Shown: in pieces, positions 28,547 to 38,529 of the stretch | Layout: every line of letters starts with the position of its first letter | How positions within the stretch are numbered: the first letter of the stretch is position 1 | Origin: Streptomyces sp. SirexAA-E | GTDB lineage: Bacteria > Actinomycetota > Actinomycetes > Streptomycetales > Streptomycetaceae | NCBI RefSeq assembly: GCF_000177195.2 | Contig: NC_015953.1 | Coordinates: 930,001 to 994,000 of the forward strand | DNA: 64,000 nt | Direction of reading: 5' to 3' | Program-made: the position numbers and the translations under genes | The notes under the pieces: generated by a model | Seen by the model: the letters and a program-made list of their open reading frames with translations, nothing else | Told to the model about the DNA's origin: nothing | Database searches by the model: none

Positions 28547-29146
28547 TCAGCGGCCGAGCGGCGGCCGGTGGTCCCCCGCACCGTCTTCGGGGCCCTGGCG
28601 GGCGTCCGTGCCGTCCTCCCGGATGACCTCACCCTGGACCACCTTTCCGTCCGGCCGGTGCATCCGGGCCTGCTGGAAGGCGTCCGAGAAGCCTCCGGGA
28701 GCCACCACGCGCATCCGGCGCTCCAGCGAGCGCTCGGCGTACCGGCCGAGCATCGAGCGGACCGGGGGCAGCAGGAGCAGCAGGCCGGCGACGTCCGAGA
28801 TCATGCCGGGGATCATCAGGAGCACACCGCCCAGCATCAGGAAGCCGTTGCCCTTGCTCCCGGTGGCGGCGGGCTTTCCGGTGGCCGGAGCGCCCGGCTG
28901 CCCGGGCATCTGCTGGAGCGTCTCGGTGAGGTTGCGGAAGGCTCGTCGTCCCGCCCGCTTGACGACCACGGCCCCGAGCACGGCCCCGGCGACCAGGAGC
29001 AGCAGCACGGTGAAGCCGTTGGCCGCTCCGGCGACCAGGGTGAGCAGCCAGATCTCCAGCACCAGCCAGGCGGCGAGGGCCAGCGGCAGGAAGGAGCGGG
29101 CGCGCGAGCGTCGTGGACGGTTCGTGGGCGGGGTGCCGGTCGTCAT
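28547..29146 (-). CDS. FxsA family membrane protein
   Basis: This 199-residue protein matches the FxsA family (cytoplasmic membrane proteins; E. coli FxsA affects phage T7 exclusion by F). The core is at about residues 18-135: FLPLALAAWLVLEIWLLTLV as helix 1, a second helix near 45-62, and the conserved GGVLLMIPGMISDVAGLLLL as helix 3. The hydrophilic C-terminus is variable. It lies 93 bp downstream of ppm1 on the same strand and may be co-transcribed with it. Confidence 0.9.
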   Translation of the reverse strand: MTTGTPPTNRPRRSRARSFLPLALAAWLVLEIWLLTLVAGAANGFTVLLLLVAGAVLGAVVVKRAGRRAFRNLTETLQQMPGQPGAPATGKPAATGSKGNGFLMLGGVLLMIPGMISDVAGLLLLLPPVRSMLGRYAERSLERRMRVVAPGGFSDAFQQARMHRPDGKVVQGEVIREDGTDARQGPEDGAGDHRPPLGR

Positions 29147-29239
29147 GCCCCCAGTGTGCCTGCCCGCGCGTCCGAGCGGCGTAAGGGGGTGATCATGAAC
29201 GGCACCCGGCCCGGGTACGGCGGCGCGGCGCCCTGGGGC

Positions 29240-30007
29240 TCAGGTCTTCTTGCGGCCCAGGATCTTGTCCGCGCGGCCCGTGACGCCCCAGCTGGTGACC
29301 CTCCACAGGGCCTCGACCAGGATGTCCCGGCTCATCTTGGAGTCGCCGATCTCGCGTTCCACGAAGGTGATGGGCACCTCGACGACGTGGTAGCCGGCCT
29401 CCACGGCACGGCGGGCCAGGTCGACCTGGAAGCAGTAGCCCTGGGAGGCGACCTCCTCGAGCCCGAGGCCCTGGAGGGTCGCCGTGCGGAAGGCCCGGTA
29501 GCCCCCGGTGACGTCCCGGACCGTGAGGCCCAGCAGCATCCGGGAGTAGAAGCTTCCGCCGCGGGAGATCATCTCGCGGTGCCGGGGCCAGTTGACCACC
29601 CGGCCGCCGGGGACCCAGCGCGAGCCGAGCACCAGGTCGGCGCTCTTGAGCGCGGTCAGGAGCCGGGGCAGCTCCTCGGGCTGGTGGGAGCCGTCCGCGT
29701 CCATCTCGACGAGCACGCCGTAGTCGTGTTCCGAGCCCCACCGGAAACCCGCCAGGTAGGCGGCGCCGAGCCCTTCCTTGCCCTTGCGGTGCAGCACATG
29801 GATCTGGCCGTCGTCCGCGGCGAGCTCGTCGGCGACCTTGCCGGTGCCGTCGGGGCTGTTGTCGTCGGCGACCAGGATGTCGGCTTCCGGAACGGCGGCG
29901 CGCACCCGGGCGACGATCAGCTTGATGTTCTCGGCCTCGTTGTAGGTCGGAATGATCACCAAGACTTTGCCGAGCGGGCCGAACTGCCTCTGACCGCCGT
30001 CGTTCAC
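29240..30007 (-). CDS. ppm1: Polyprenol-phosphate mannosyltransferase Ppm1
   Basis: The 255-residue GT2 enzyme makes polyprenol-phosphate-mannose from GDP-mannose, the donor for protein O-mannosylation. Visible motifs are VIIPTYNEAENI, VADDNSPDGTG and EMDADGSHQPEELPRLL with the metal-binding Asp residues. The DPM1-type end QVDLARRAVEAGYHVVEVPI precedes FVEREIGDSKMS. It has no C-terminal membrane domain and no fused Lnt domain. The GTG start has an AAGGGG site. In S. coelicolor ppm1 (recalled as SCO1423) is needed for phiC31 infection together with pmt. Confidence 0.92.
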   Translation of the reverse strand: MNDGGQRQFGPLGKVLVIIPTYNEAENIKLIVARVRAAVPEADILVADDNSPDGTGKVADELAADDGQIHVLHRKGKEGLGAAYLAGFRWGSEHDYGVLVEMDADGSHQPEELPRLLTALKSADLVLGSRWVPGGRVVNWPRHREMISRGGSFYSRMLLGLTVRDVTGGYRAFRTATLQGLGLEEVASQGYCFQVDLARRAVEAGYHVVEVPITFVEREIGDSKMSRDILVEALWRVTSWGVTGRADKILGRKKT

Positions 30008-30554
30008 TACTGCCCCTTAATGTCCGTACGCAGGTGCACACCATATCCAGCGCGCGGCACCCGGACTCCGACGCGGTCGAAAGGTGTCGCCGCGGATCGT
30101 CGGCCGCGGGGCGGGAGAAGCGTGGATACACGGACAGAACGGAAGGATCTGCGGATGGGGGCCCGGTGTCCTTCGGGCCGACCTGGGACCCGCTGGCTGC
30201 GGGTCGACCGAAAGCCGTTGTCTACTGAACCGCCGGGCCCCACCCGGGTCGCACCTGCCGTCCGGACGAGACCTTCCCTCGCCCCCGAGGCGCGGGCGCT
30301 GAACCTGGCTGTCAGTGGTGGTGTGCCGGTGCGGCACACCACCCCGTGACCCAGCGGCGTTCGACGACTGCGTGGAGGTCTGCCCGGCCGGACGTCCAGT
30401 GGTGGACCCGGCCGAACCTACCGGCCTCCGGGCGCTTTCTGTCAACACCCGCGCGACCTGCGGTTTCTGCGCAAAACGCCTGGTCAGTGCCGGGGCGCCC
30501 GAGGGCGCCGCGGAGTGCCCGCGCCTACGATCGGCGGTACGGAACGCCCCGACG
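30008..30554. other. Non-coding gap between the amidohydrolase gene and ppm1
   Basis: These 547 bp carry open frames on both strands, but all are low-complexity Arg/Pro/Gly translations without family features. I call no gene. The region holds a strong hairpin (listed separately) and presumably the ppm1 promoter near 30010-30080. Confidence 0.45.
30317..30343. terminator. Perfect 12-bp hairpin, likely terminator of the Lrp-amidohydrolase unit
   Basis: The arms 30317-30328 and 30332-30343 pair over 12 bp with a 3-nt loop. It lies about 210 bp beyond the amidohydrolase stop on the minus strand. Confidence 0.6.
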
Positions 30555-32195
30555 TCACTCGTTCGGCCTCACATGGACGGTCCGTCCGCCGACCACGGTC
30601 CGCAGGCAGACCGGAAGGGCCTCACCCGGGGTGAGATCGGGCAGGCCAGGGGTGCCGGAGCGGGGATCGGTCGACCAGCGGGCGACCCGGTCGTCGGGGG
30701 CCTGGACCACCAGGTCACCGGTGCGCCAGACGGCGTAGTCGGCCGGTGCGCCGGGGACCAGCACGCCCGCGTCGTCACGGCCGACGGCCCGCCAGCCGCC
30801 CCGGGTGTGCGCGGTGAAACCGGCCCGCACAGAGACGCGGTGTGCGGGGGTCCGGTGGAAGGCGGCGGCGCGGACCGTCCCCCACGGGTCCAGCGGGGTC
30901 ACCGGGCAGTCCGAGCCGAAGGCCAGCGGCACACCTGCCCGCAGCAGGGCCGCGTACGGATTGAGTGTGGCGGCCCGTTCCGCGCCCAGGCGCTGGGCGT
31001 ACATTCCCTCCCCGCCGCCCCAGGCCGCGTCGAAGGCCGGCTGGACGGAGGCGGTGAGGCCGAGTTCGGCGAAGGCCGCGATCGTCTCGGGGGTCAGCAT
31101 CTCGGCGTGCTCCACGCGGTGCCGGGCGGCCCGGACCCGGGCGAGACCCAGGGTCTCGGCGGCCGCCCGTACGCCCGTGACGACGGCGGTCAGCGCCGCG
31201 TCGCCGATGGCGTGGAAGCCGGCCTGCAGCCCGGCCTCGGTGCACGCGGTGACGTGGGCGGCGATCCGCCCCGCGCCCAGGTGGGCGGTGCCGGTGTGCG
31301 GGGCGTCGGCGTACGGCTCGTGGAGACAGGCGGTGTGCGAGCCGAGGGAGCCGTCGACGAAGAGGTCTCCGGCCGCGCCGACGGCGCCGAGTTCGCGGAC
31401 GCGCCGGGCGCCCTTCCCGTCCTCGATCAGGTCGGCCCAGTAGCCGAAGACCCGGGGCCCGGTCCGCTCGGCGGCGAGGGCCAGGAGGCCGGTGAAGTCG
31501 TCCTCGTCGGAGATCTCCGGACCGGCGCACTCGTGGACGGTGCCGATGCCGAGCGAGGCCGCGTGCGCCAGGGCCGCCCGCTGCGCCTCGGCGCGCTGGG
31601 CGGGAGTCACGGCGGCGTGGGCGGCCGCGCGTACCGCGTGGTGGGCGGCTCCGGTCAGCGGGGCGTCGGGGTGGTAGCCGGCCAGGTCCCTGACGCCCGG
31701 GACGAGGTCGAGGAGCGCGGTGGTCACGACGGCCGAGTGGACGTCGATCCGGGGCAGGTAGACGGGCCTGCCGCCTGCCGCCTCGTCGAGTTCGGCGCGG
31801 CTGGGCGGCCGCTGCTCGGGCCAGCGCGTGGCGTCCCAGCCGTGGCCGAGGACGACCCGCCGGGAGGTGTCGCCGTTCGCATACGCACGCACCAGGCTCA
31901 GGGCGTCGGCGAGGGTGGAGGCGCCGGACAGGTCAAGACCCGTGAGGGCGAGGCCGGTCGCGGTGGTGTGGACGTGCGCGTCGGTGAAGGCGGGTGTGAC
32001 CAGGGCGCCTTCCAGGTCGATCACCTCGTCGACGCCGCTGGAGAAGGCGTCGGCCGCGCCTTCGGACCCGACCCAGGCGACATGGCCGCGTTCGACGACC
32101 ATCGCGGTGGCGAACGGATCGGCGGGGCTGTGGACGTCTCCACCGCGCAGCAGCACGGTGCGGTGTTCGCTCTGGGGGGCGGTGCTCTCGGTCAT
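30555..32195 (-). CDS. Amidohydrolase family protein (YtcJ-like)
   Basis: The 546-residue protein is a metal-dependent hydrolase of the amidohydrolase superfamily. The first metal site is DAHVH near residue 67 (FTDAHVHTTATG). Later come the FHAIGDAAL and RHRVEHAEML segments with the other His ligands, and FGSDCPV with the catalytic Asp near the end of the barrel. A split N/C-terminal beta sandwich frames the barrel. The YtcJ branch acts on varied amide or ester substrates, so specificity is open. ATG 32195 is the start supported by similarity. It lies 69 bp downstream of an Lrp regulator on the same strand. Confidence 0.86.
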   Translation of the reverse strand: MTESTAPQSEHRTVLLRGGDVHSPADPFATAMVVERGHVAWVGSEGAADAFSSGVDEVIDLEGALVTPAFTDAHVHTTATGLALTGLDLSGASTLADALSLVRAYANGDTSRRVVLGHGWDATRWPEQRPPSRAELDEAAGGRPVYLPRIDVHSAVVTTALLDLVPGVRDLAGYHPDAPLTGAAHHAVRAAAHAAVTPAQRAEAQRAALAHAASLGIGTVHECAGPEISDEDDFTGLLALAAERTGPRVFGYWADLIEDGKGARRVRELGAVGAAGDLFVDGSLGSHTACLHEPYADAPHTGTAHLGAGRIAAHVTACTEAGLQAGFHAIGDAALTAVVTGVRAAAETLGLARVRAARHRVEHAEMLTPETIAAFAELGLTASVQPAFDAAWGGGEGMYAQRLGAERAATLNPYAALLRAGVPLAFGSDCPVTPLDPWGTVRAAAFHRTPAHRVSVRAGFTAHTRGGWRAVGRDDAGVLVPGAPADYAVWRTGDLVVQAPDDRVARWSTDPRSGTPGLPDLTPGEALPVCLRTVVGGRTVHVRPNE

Positions 32196-32264
32196 GGGAA
32201 CAGTCTCGCGCCTGCGCGGAACGTCTGAGCCCGCGCCCCCCTCCGACAAGCCCCGGCCGGCGCC

Positions 32265-32705
32265 TCAGATCCTCGGGGGCCGCGCCTCGTACGGGGTGGA
32301 CAGGACGACGGTCGTACGGGTGGAGACGCCGGCCAGCGAGCGGATCCGGGTCAGCAGGTGCTCCAGCTCCAGGGGGGTGGCGACCCGCACCTTGAGGATG
32401 TAGTTCTCGTCGCCGGCGACGCTGTGGCAGGCCTCCAACTCCGGTACTCCGGCAAGCCGTTCGGCGATGTCGTCCGGGGCGCTCGGGTCGAACGGCTTCA
32501 CCGAGATGAACGCGGTGAGGGGCAGGCCGACGGCCTCGGGGTCGACGACCGCGGCGTAGCCGCGGATCACCCCGCGCTGCTCCAGCCGGCGGACGCGCTG
32601 ATGAACGGCCGAGGTGGACAGGCCGGTGGCCTTGCCCAGGTCGGTGTAGCTCATCCGCCCGTCCTTGACGAGCAACTCCACAATCTGACGGTCCAGCTCC
32701 TCCAT
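32265..32705 (-). CDS. Lrp/AsnC family transcriptional regulator
   Basis: The 146-residue protein has the Lrp layout. A winged helix lies at about residues 3-60 (LDRQIVELLVKDGRMSYTDL, then GLSTSAVHQRVRRLEQRGVI), followed by an AsnC/RAM ligand-binding domain (AFISVKPFDP, then VAGDENYILKVRVATPLELE). Such regulators respond to amino acids. The adjacent amidohydrolase gene in the same operon is a likely target or partner. ATG 32705 is chosen over an upstream in-frame ATG because similarity starts there. Confidence 0.93.
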   Translation of the reverse strand: MEELDRQIVELLVKDGRMSYTDLGKATGLSTSAVHQRVRRLEQRGVIRGYAAVVDPEAVGLPLTAFISVKPFDPSAPDDIAERLAGVPELEACHSVAGDENYILKVRVATPLELEHLLTRIRSLAGVSTRTTVVLSTPYEARPPRI

Positions 32706-32908
32706 GCGGATCAACCTATGGCCCCGAGTGCCTCCAGGCACAGCCGTAGGAGCTCCGGAAGCACGCGTTCGGGTGGCATGTGACCAACACCACAGAGCTA
32801 CGGATGGGTAGCCGCCGACCTGGAGGTTACGGCCGACTGCCGACGGGAAGTGCTTGCTGTGGTCGAGGCCGTGGCGCCGAGCCGGCCCACCCGAGGGGGG
32901 AATATCCC

Positions 32909-33307
32909 ATGCAGAGCCTGAAGCTCACCGGACGTATCGAACCGGAGCCCGTCGATCCGGACGAGGACACCGCTCCCGACGCGTACGACACCTTCGAGAT
33001 GTACCGCGTGATCTGCCCGGACTGCACACAGCCCATCGCCCTGCTGGCGGACGAGGACGTGCTGCCCGAGCACGCGCTGTGCCCCACTCCGTGGAACCCG
33101 TTCGTACTCACCGTCTGCGCCGGCACCGGCCGTACCGCCTCCCAGGCGCGTCCGGCCGACGAGTCGCCGGAGGTCCAGGAGCAGGAGGCCGGGCTGCTGC
33201 TGACGCTCCCTCAGGGCCTCGACTGGCGGATGCAGCCCTTCTCGCACGCCGGGGGTCCGGGCTCGCGCCCCCTGCGGCTGCCGCCCGTGCAGCGCCGCGC
33301 CGCCTGA
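32909..33307 (+). CDS. Conserved hypothetical protein with Cys-rich centre
   Basis: The 132-residue protein is acidic at its N-terminus (EPEPVDPDEDTAPDAYDTFEM). It has a CPDC pair near residue 36, followed by single Cys residues at about 59 and 71, which could bind a metal. The rest is polar and Pro/Arg-rich. There is no signal peptide or membrane segment. It starts at ATG 32909 behind a GAGGGGGG site. I do not recognise a named domain. It is divergent from the Lrp gene. Confidence 0.72.
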   Translation: MQSLKLTGRIEPEPVDPDEDTAPDAYDTFEMYRVICPDCTQPIALLADEDVLPEHALCPTPWNPFVLTVCAGTGRTASQARPADESPEVQEQEAGLLLTLPQGLDWRMQPFSHAGGPGSRPLRLPPVQRRAA

Positions 33308-33505
33308 CGCGGAGCGCCTTCCGCCGCCGCCCGGACCTGGTCCGCGCGGCGGCGTCCGTGCGTCCGGGGCCGGGGCGAGGCGCCCGTGCGGCCACGCTCC
33401 GGGCGGGCGAGAGGCCCCTTCCGGCCCGTATCCGCCCGGAGTCGGGCATACGGCGAGGAAGTGCGCGGGAGGGTGACCCCGGGGTTCTTCGCGCGTTGTT
33501 CCGGT

Positions 33506-33799
33506 ATGACCACGCTGCCCTCGTCGGCCGGACCCGCGCGCCGCCGTCTCACCGTTCCGGCACCGGAAGAATCGATTCCGCAACCTGCCCGGCCCTCCTC
33601 CGAGGCACCCCCGCAGTCCGCGCCGCACACCACCGATCCGCCCGTCTACCGGGCCCTGTCGCGGCATTGGGAGAGTACGGGCCGGACGCTGCCGGGCCGC
33701 CAGGACCACGAGTGGAACCGGATCATGACGACACCGGTCTGGTCGGACCGGCCCGTACGGCTCAGCGGGACTCGGGACCCGCGAGGTGGCGGGCGATGA
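33506..33799 (+). CDS. Possible small hypothetical protein
   Basis: This 97-residue frame starts at ATG 33506. It has a Pro/Ala-rich first half and a more structured end (VYRALSRHWESTGRTLPGRQ, then a WNRIM segment). The second half reads like a conserved Streptomyces small protein. Its 3' end overlaps the end of the convergent acyl-CoA dehydrogenase gene by 38 bp. Coding status is likely but not certain, and no function can be proposed. Confidence 0.45.
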   Translation: MTTLPSSAGPARRRLTVPAPEESIPQPARPSSEAPPQSAPHTTDPPVYRALSRHWESTGRTLPGRQDHEWNRIMTTPVWSDRPVRLSGTRDPRGGGR

Positions 33800-34934
33800 C
33801 CATCCGCTGGATCTGGTTGGTGCCCTCGACGATCTGGAGCACCTTGGCCTCGCGCATCAGCCGCTCGACGGGGAAGTCGAGCGTGTAGCCGTACCCTCCG
33901 AGCACCTGGACCGCGTCGGTGGTGACCTGCATGGCCACGTCGGTGCAGAAGAGCTTCGCCATCGCCGCCTGCCGTGAGAACGGCAGACCGGCGTCGCGCA
34001 GCCGGGCGGCCTCCAGGTAGAGAGCGCGCCCGGCCTCGATGCGGGTGGCCATGTCGGCGAGCATGAAGCGCAGGCCCTGGAAGTCGGCGACGGGGCGGCC
34101 GAACTGGCGACGCCCGGTGGCGTATCCGACCGCCTCGTCGAGGGCCGCCTGGGCCACCCCGACGGCGCAGGCGGCGATTCCCAGCCGCCCCGAGTCGAGC
34201 GCGGACAGGGCGATGGCGAAGCCCTGCCCCTCGTCGCCGATCCGGCGGTCGTCGCCGATCCGCACCCCGTCGAAGTGCAGCTGGGCCGTGGGCGATCCCT
34301 TCATGCCCATCTTCTTCTCCGGCGGCGCGGCGCCGAGCCCTTCGGCGTCACCGGGCACCAGGAAGGCGGTGATGCCCCGCGGGCCCTCCACCCCGGTGCG
34401 CGCCAGGACCGTGCAGAAGTCGGCGATCCCACCGTGCGTGATCCAGGCCTTGGTACCGGTGAGGACCCAGTCGTCGCCGTCCCGTACGGCCTTGGTGCGC
34501 AGCGACGCGGCGTCGGAGCCGGAGGCGGGCTCGGAGAGGCAGTAGGCGCCCAGCAGGCCGCCCGTGAGCATCGCCGGGAGGTGGGCGGCCCGCTGTGCAC
34601 CGGTCCCGAAGTTGGCGAGGGCATGGCAGGCCAGCGAGTGGACGCTGACGCCGAGGCCGACGGTGAGCCGGGCCGCGGCCAGCTCTTCGAGCACCTGGAG
34701 GTAGACCTCGTACGGCTGGTCGCCGCCGCCGGACGCGGAGTCGTACGGCAGGGCGAGGAGGCCGGATGCGGAGAGGAGGGTGAAGACCTCGCGCGGGAAA
34801 CGGCCCGCTTCCTCCTCCTCGGCGGCCCGGGGAGCGATCTCCTTCGACGCGATGTCGCGTACGAGCGCGACGAGCTGCCGGGACTCCTCGGTGGGCAGTC
34901 GGCGTTCCACCGGCTGCGGGGCACGGTCGGACAT
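33762..34934 (-). CDS. Acyl-CoA dehydrogenase
   Basis: The 390-residue flavoenzyme oxidises an acyl-CoA thioester to the 2-enoyl-CoA. It shows the FAD-binding segment YCLSEPASGSDAASLRTKA, then WITHGGIADF and KMGMKGSPTAQLHFDGVRI. The C-terminal helical domain has GRRQFGRPVADFQ and the catalytic Glu in IVEGTNQIQRMVIARHL, as in short- and medium-chain or isovaleryl-type enzymes. ATG 34934 is the start supported by similarity, behind a GGAGAG site. Chain-length preference cannot be read from sequence. Confidence 0.93.
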   Translation of the reverse strand: MSDRAPQPVERRLPTEESRQLVALVRDIASKEIAPRAAEEEEAGRFPREVFTLLSASGLLALPYDSASGGGDQPYEVYLQVLEELAAARLTVGLGVSVHSLACHALANFGTGAQRAAHLPAMLTGGLLGAYCLSEPASGSDAASLRTKAVRDGDDWVLTGTKAWITHGGIADFCTVLARTGVEGPRGITAFLVPGDAEGLGAAPPEKKMGMKGSPTAQLHFDGVRIGDDRRIGDEGQGFAIALSALDSGRLGIAACAVGVAQAALDEAVGYATGRRQFGRPVADFQGLRFMLADMATRIEAGRALYLEAARLRDAGLPFSRQAAMAKLFCTDVAMQVTTDAVQVLGGYGYTLDFPVERLMREAKVLQIVEGTNQIQRMVIARHLAGPESR

Positions 34935-35153
34935 GACGGCGCTCTCCTCCCTGTCGGGCGTTGCGACGGGCACGCGCGGGGTATGAGCGGCGCCGCCGGG
35001 TGGTCCCGGGCGATGCCCGGACATCCATGTCTCCCCAGCCGAATCCTGCCCTCTCGGATCGCGAGAGTCGCTGGCCAGCGGCTGTGGCGGCTTGAGTATG
35101 CCCGATCGGAGCGTCCCCGTCACCGGGTCGCGGTGTCCGATGATCAGGAAAAT

Positions 35154-35195
35154 TGGTCCGCACCATTGACCCAACTGGTCTAGTCCTCCTACGGT
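35154..35195 (+). promoter_or_regulatory. Chitinase promoter with 12-bp direct repeats / DasR-like sites
   Basis: Two copies of the chi-type repeat, TGGTCCGCACCA (35154-35165) and TGGTCTAGTCCT (35176-35187), start 22 bp apart. They flank a promoter TTGACC (35166-35171), 18 bp, TACGGT (35190-35195). Both copies resemble the DasR element TGGTCTAGACCA. In Streptomyces such repeats mediate chitin induction and glucose repression. Confidence 0.8.
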
Positions 35196-35277
35196 CTCCC
35201 CCATGCCTCATCGCGTCCATGCCAAGCGCGGACCCGAGCCCGGCAACCACGGAAGCCCTCCCCCACGAGGAGCCAGA

Positions 35278-36567
<1,290 letters not shown>

Positions 36568-36601
36568 CGCCGACGGGGTACACGCACAGCAGGGTGGGCA
36601 G

Positions 36602-36661
36602 GGGCGGGGTGCCGGGCGGGCGCCCCGCCCTTCCGCGTGCCGCGGCCGCTCGGGCCGCGGC
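36602..36661. terminator. Tandem hairpins between chitinase 1 and the 47-aa membrane-protein gene
   Basis: Two adjacent hairpins are visible. One has an 11-bp stem with one G-U pair (36603-36613 with 36619-36629). The other has a perfect 9-bp stem (36639-36647 with 36653-36661). They lie between convergent genes and can serve both. Confidence 0.7.
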
Positions 36662-36681
36662 GGCCGTCGTACGGCCCGGGG

Positions 36682-36825
36682 TCACATGAGCCCGGCCTGC
36701 GTGACGAACATGGCGAGGACCACGACGAGGGTCCAGCCCAGGATGTGCTCCAGCACCTTCGGCCCGTCGTCGGGGCCGCCGGTACGGGCGCGGCGGAGGT
36801 TCTCGGCGGCAGTCGTCGCGGTCAT
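36682..36825 (-). CDS. SCO1431-type 47-residue membrane protein
   Basis: This very short gene encodes MTATTAAENLRRARTGG..., then GPKVLEHILGWTLVVVLAMF and VTQAGLM. A polar basic N-terminus is followed by one membrane helix at about residues 27-43. It matches what I recall as the 'SCO1431 family membrane protein' of Streptomyces, and the neighbours fit. It is likely a single-pass protein with its N-terminus in the cytoplasm. Function unknown. The upstream ribosome site (GAGTGAG) is weak. Confidence 0.75.
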   Translation of the reverse strand: MTATTAAENLRRARTGGPDDGPKVLEHILGWTLVVVLAMFVTQAGLM

Positions 36826-37231
36826 GGCATCTCACTCGGTCGTTCGGCAGTGGGGGTCCCCCGTGACCCGACCACAGTGCCAGCGGAAGGGGGCCGCGGG
36901 GTAGAGATCCGCGTCACAGCGCCCCGGTCCTCCGCGCCCCTCCGCTTCCCGCTCCGCCCCGCCGCCGCACCGCGCCCACGGGTCCGGAGCGGCCGGGCGG
37001 GCCGCTCGGGCTGTGGGCGACACCACACGGTCCCCGGCCCTCCGCGCGGGCCCCTCAGCGGTCGCCACGCCGCGTGGCCGGTGCCACGCTGGAGGGGTGA
37101 GCCCGACGCGGGTACGCGTCCCCGGGACGACCTGCGCCGGGCACCCGCGACAACCAAGCGGACCACCCGCAGCCCGTGCTGCCGGGACGGCGGCCCGGGA
37201 CGCGGTGCGTGGTCGGAAAGTGCGGTTCGGC
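36826..37231. other. Divergent intergenic region upstream of the formaldehyde dehydrogenase-like gene
   Basis: These 406 bp contain no convincing gene; the open frames are Arg/Pro-rich shadows. Promoters for both flanking genes should lie here, but I could not assign firm elements. Confidence 0.4.
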
Positions 37232-38395
37232 ATGAAGGCAGTGGTCTACAACGGCCCGCGTGACGTCAGCGTCACCGAGGTCCCCGACGCCAGGATCGAG
37301 GACCCGAACGACATCGTCGTCCGGGTCACCTCCACCAACATCTGCGGTTCCGATCTGCACATGTACGAGGGCCGTACGTCCTTCGAGCCCGGCCGCAGCC
37401 TCGGGCACGAGAACATGGGCGAGGTGGTGGAGACCGGCCCCGGGGTGAGCAAGGTGAAGGTGGGTGACTACGTCGTCCTGCCCTTCAACATCGCCTGCGG
37501 CTTCTGCAAGCAGTGCGAACGAGGGCTGACGAACTACTGCCTCACCATGCAGCCCGAACCGGCCCTGGCCGGCGCCGCCTACGGGTTCGCCGAGATGGGC
37601 CCGTACGCCGGCGGTCAGGCGGAGTACCTGCGGGTGCCGTACGGCGACTTCAACGCCCTGCGGCTCGGCGAGGACGCGGCGGCGCGGCAGAACGACTACG
37701 TGATGCTCGCGGACATCTTCCCCACGGGTTACCACGCCACCGAGATGGCCGGAGTGAAGCCGGGTGACCGGACGGTGGTCTTCGGGGCCGGCCCGGTCGG
37801 CCTGATGGCCGCGTACTCGGCCGTCCTGAAGGGGGCGGGCAGCGTATGGGTCGCCGACCACCACGAAGACCGGCTGGAGCTGGCCGAGCAGGTGGGGGCG
37901 ATCCCGATCGACACGAGGGAGCAGGACCCCGCCGAGGTGGTCAAGGAGGCGACCCTGGGGCTCGGCGCGGACAACGGCTGCGAGTGCGTGGGCTACCAGG
38001 CGCACGACCCCCAGGGCGAGGAGGACGCCGCGCTGACGCTCAATCAGCTCGTCGACTCCGTGCGGTTCACCGGCCGCATCGGGGTGGTCGGGGTGTTCCT
38101 GCCGGAGGACCCGGGCGGGAAGAAGGCGCAGAACGCCTTGGAGGCGAAGGGCAAGGTGCCGTTCGACTACGGGCTCATGTGGTTCAAGGGCCAGGCGATG
38201 GGGACCGGCCAGGCACCGGTCAAGCGGTACAACCGCGCGCTGCGGGACCTCATCGCGGGCGGGGTGGCGGAGCCGTCGTTCCTCGTCTCGCAGGAACTCC
38301 CGCTCGACCGGGCCCCGGAGGCGTACGAGAAGTTCGACGCGCGTGAGCCGGGCTGGACGAAGGTGGTGCTGCACCCGGGGAGCGCGTCGGCTTAG
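37232..38395 (+). CDS. Zinc-dependent alcohol dehydrogenase, glutathione-independent formaldehyde dehydrogenase-like
   Basis: The 387-residue MDR enzyme resembles Pseudomonas glutathione-independent formaldehyde dehydrogenase in length and sequence (MKAVVYNGPRDVSV start, SLGHENMGEVVE). The catalytic zinc is bound by C38 and H59 with E60 nearby. The structural zinc is bound by C89, C92, C95 and C103 (NIACGFCKQCERGLTNYC). The Rossmann motif is VFGAGPVGL. It should use NAD(P)+ to oxidise small aldehydes or alcohols. The exact substrate is not certain from sequence. Confidence 0.88.
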   Translation: MKAVVYNGPRDVSVTEVPDARIEDPNDIVVRVTSTNICGSDLHMYEGRTSFEPGRSLGHENMGEVVETGPGVSKVKVGDYVVLPFNIACGFCKQCERGLTNYCLTMQPEPALAGAAYGFAEMGPYAGGQAEYLRVPYGDFNALRLGEDAAARQNDYVMLADIFPTGYHATEMAGVKPGDRTVVFGAGPVGLMAAYSAVLKGAGSVWVADHHEDRLELAEQVGAIPIDTREQDPAEVVKEATLGLGADNGCECVGYQAHDPQGEEDAALTLNQLVDSVRFTGRIGVVGVFLPEDPGGKKAQNALEAKGKVPFDYGLMWFKGQAMGTGQAPVKRYNRALRDLIAGGVAEPSFLVSQELPLDRAPEAYEKFDAREPGWTKVVLHPGSASA

Positions 38396-38529
38396 CGCCT
38401 CGTCGGCCGCTTCCCGCCGCCGGGCCGGTGACCGTGCCCGGGCGTGCGCGGCCCTGAGCACGGTCCCGCGGGTGGAGCCGAGGGAGTCCGCTGCCGCCGG
38501 GAGGCGGAGCCCCTTGTGGGGCGAGGACT

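Noticed and set aside
30017..30448. A possible gene in the ppm1-amidohydrolase gap
   Set aside because: The translation is low-complexity and lacks codon bias; a hairpin lies inside it.
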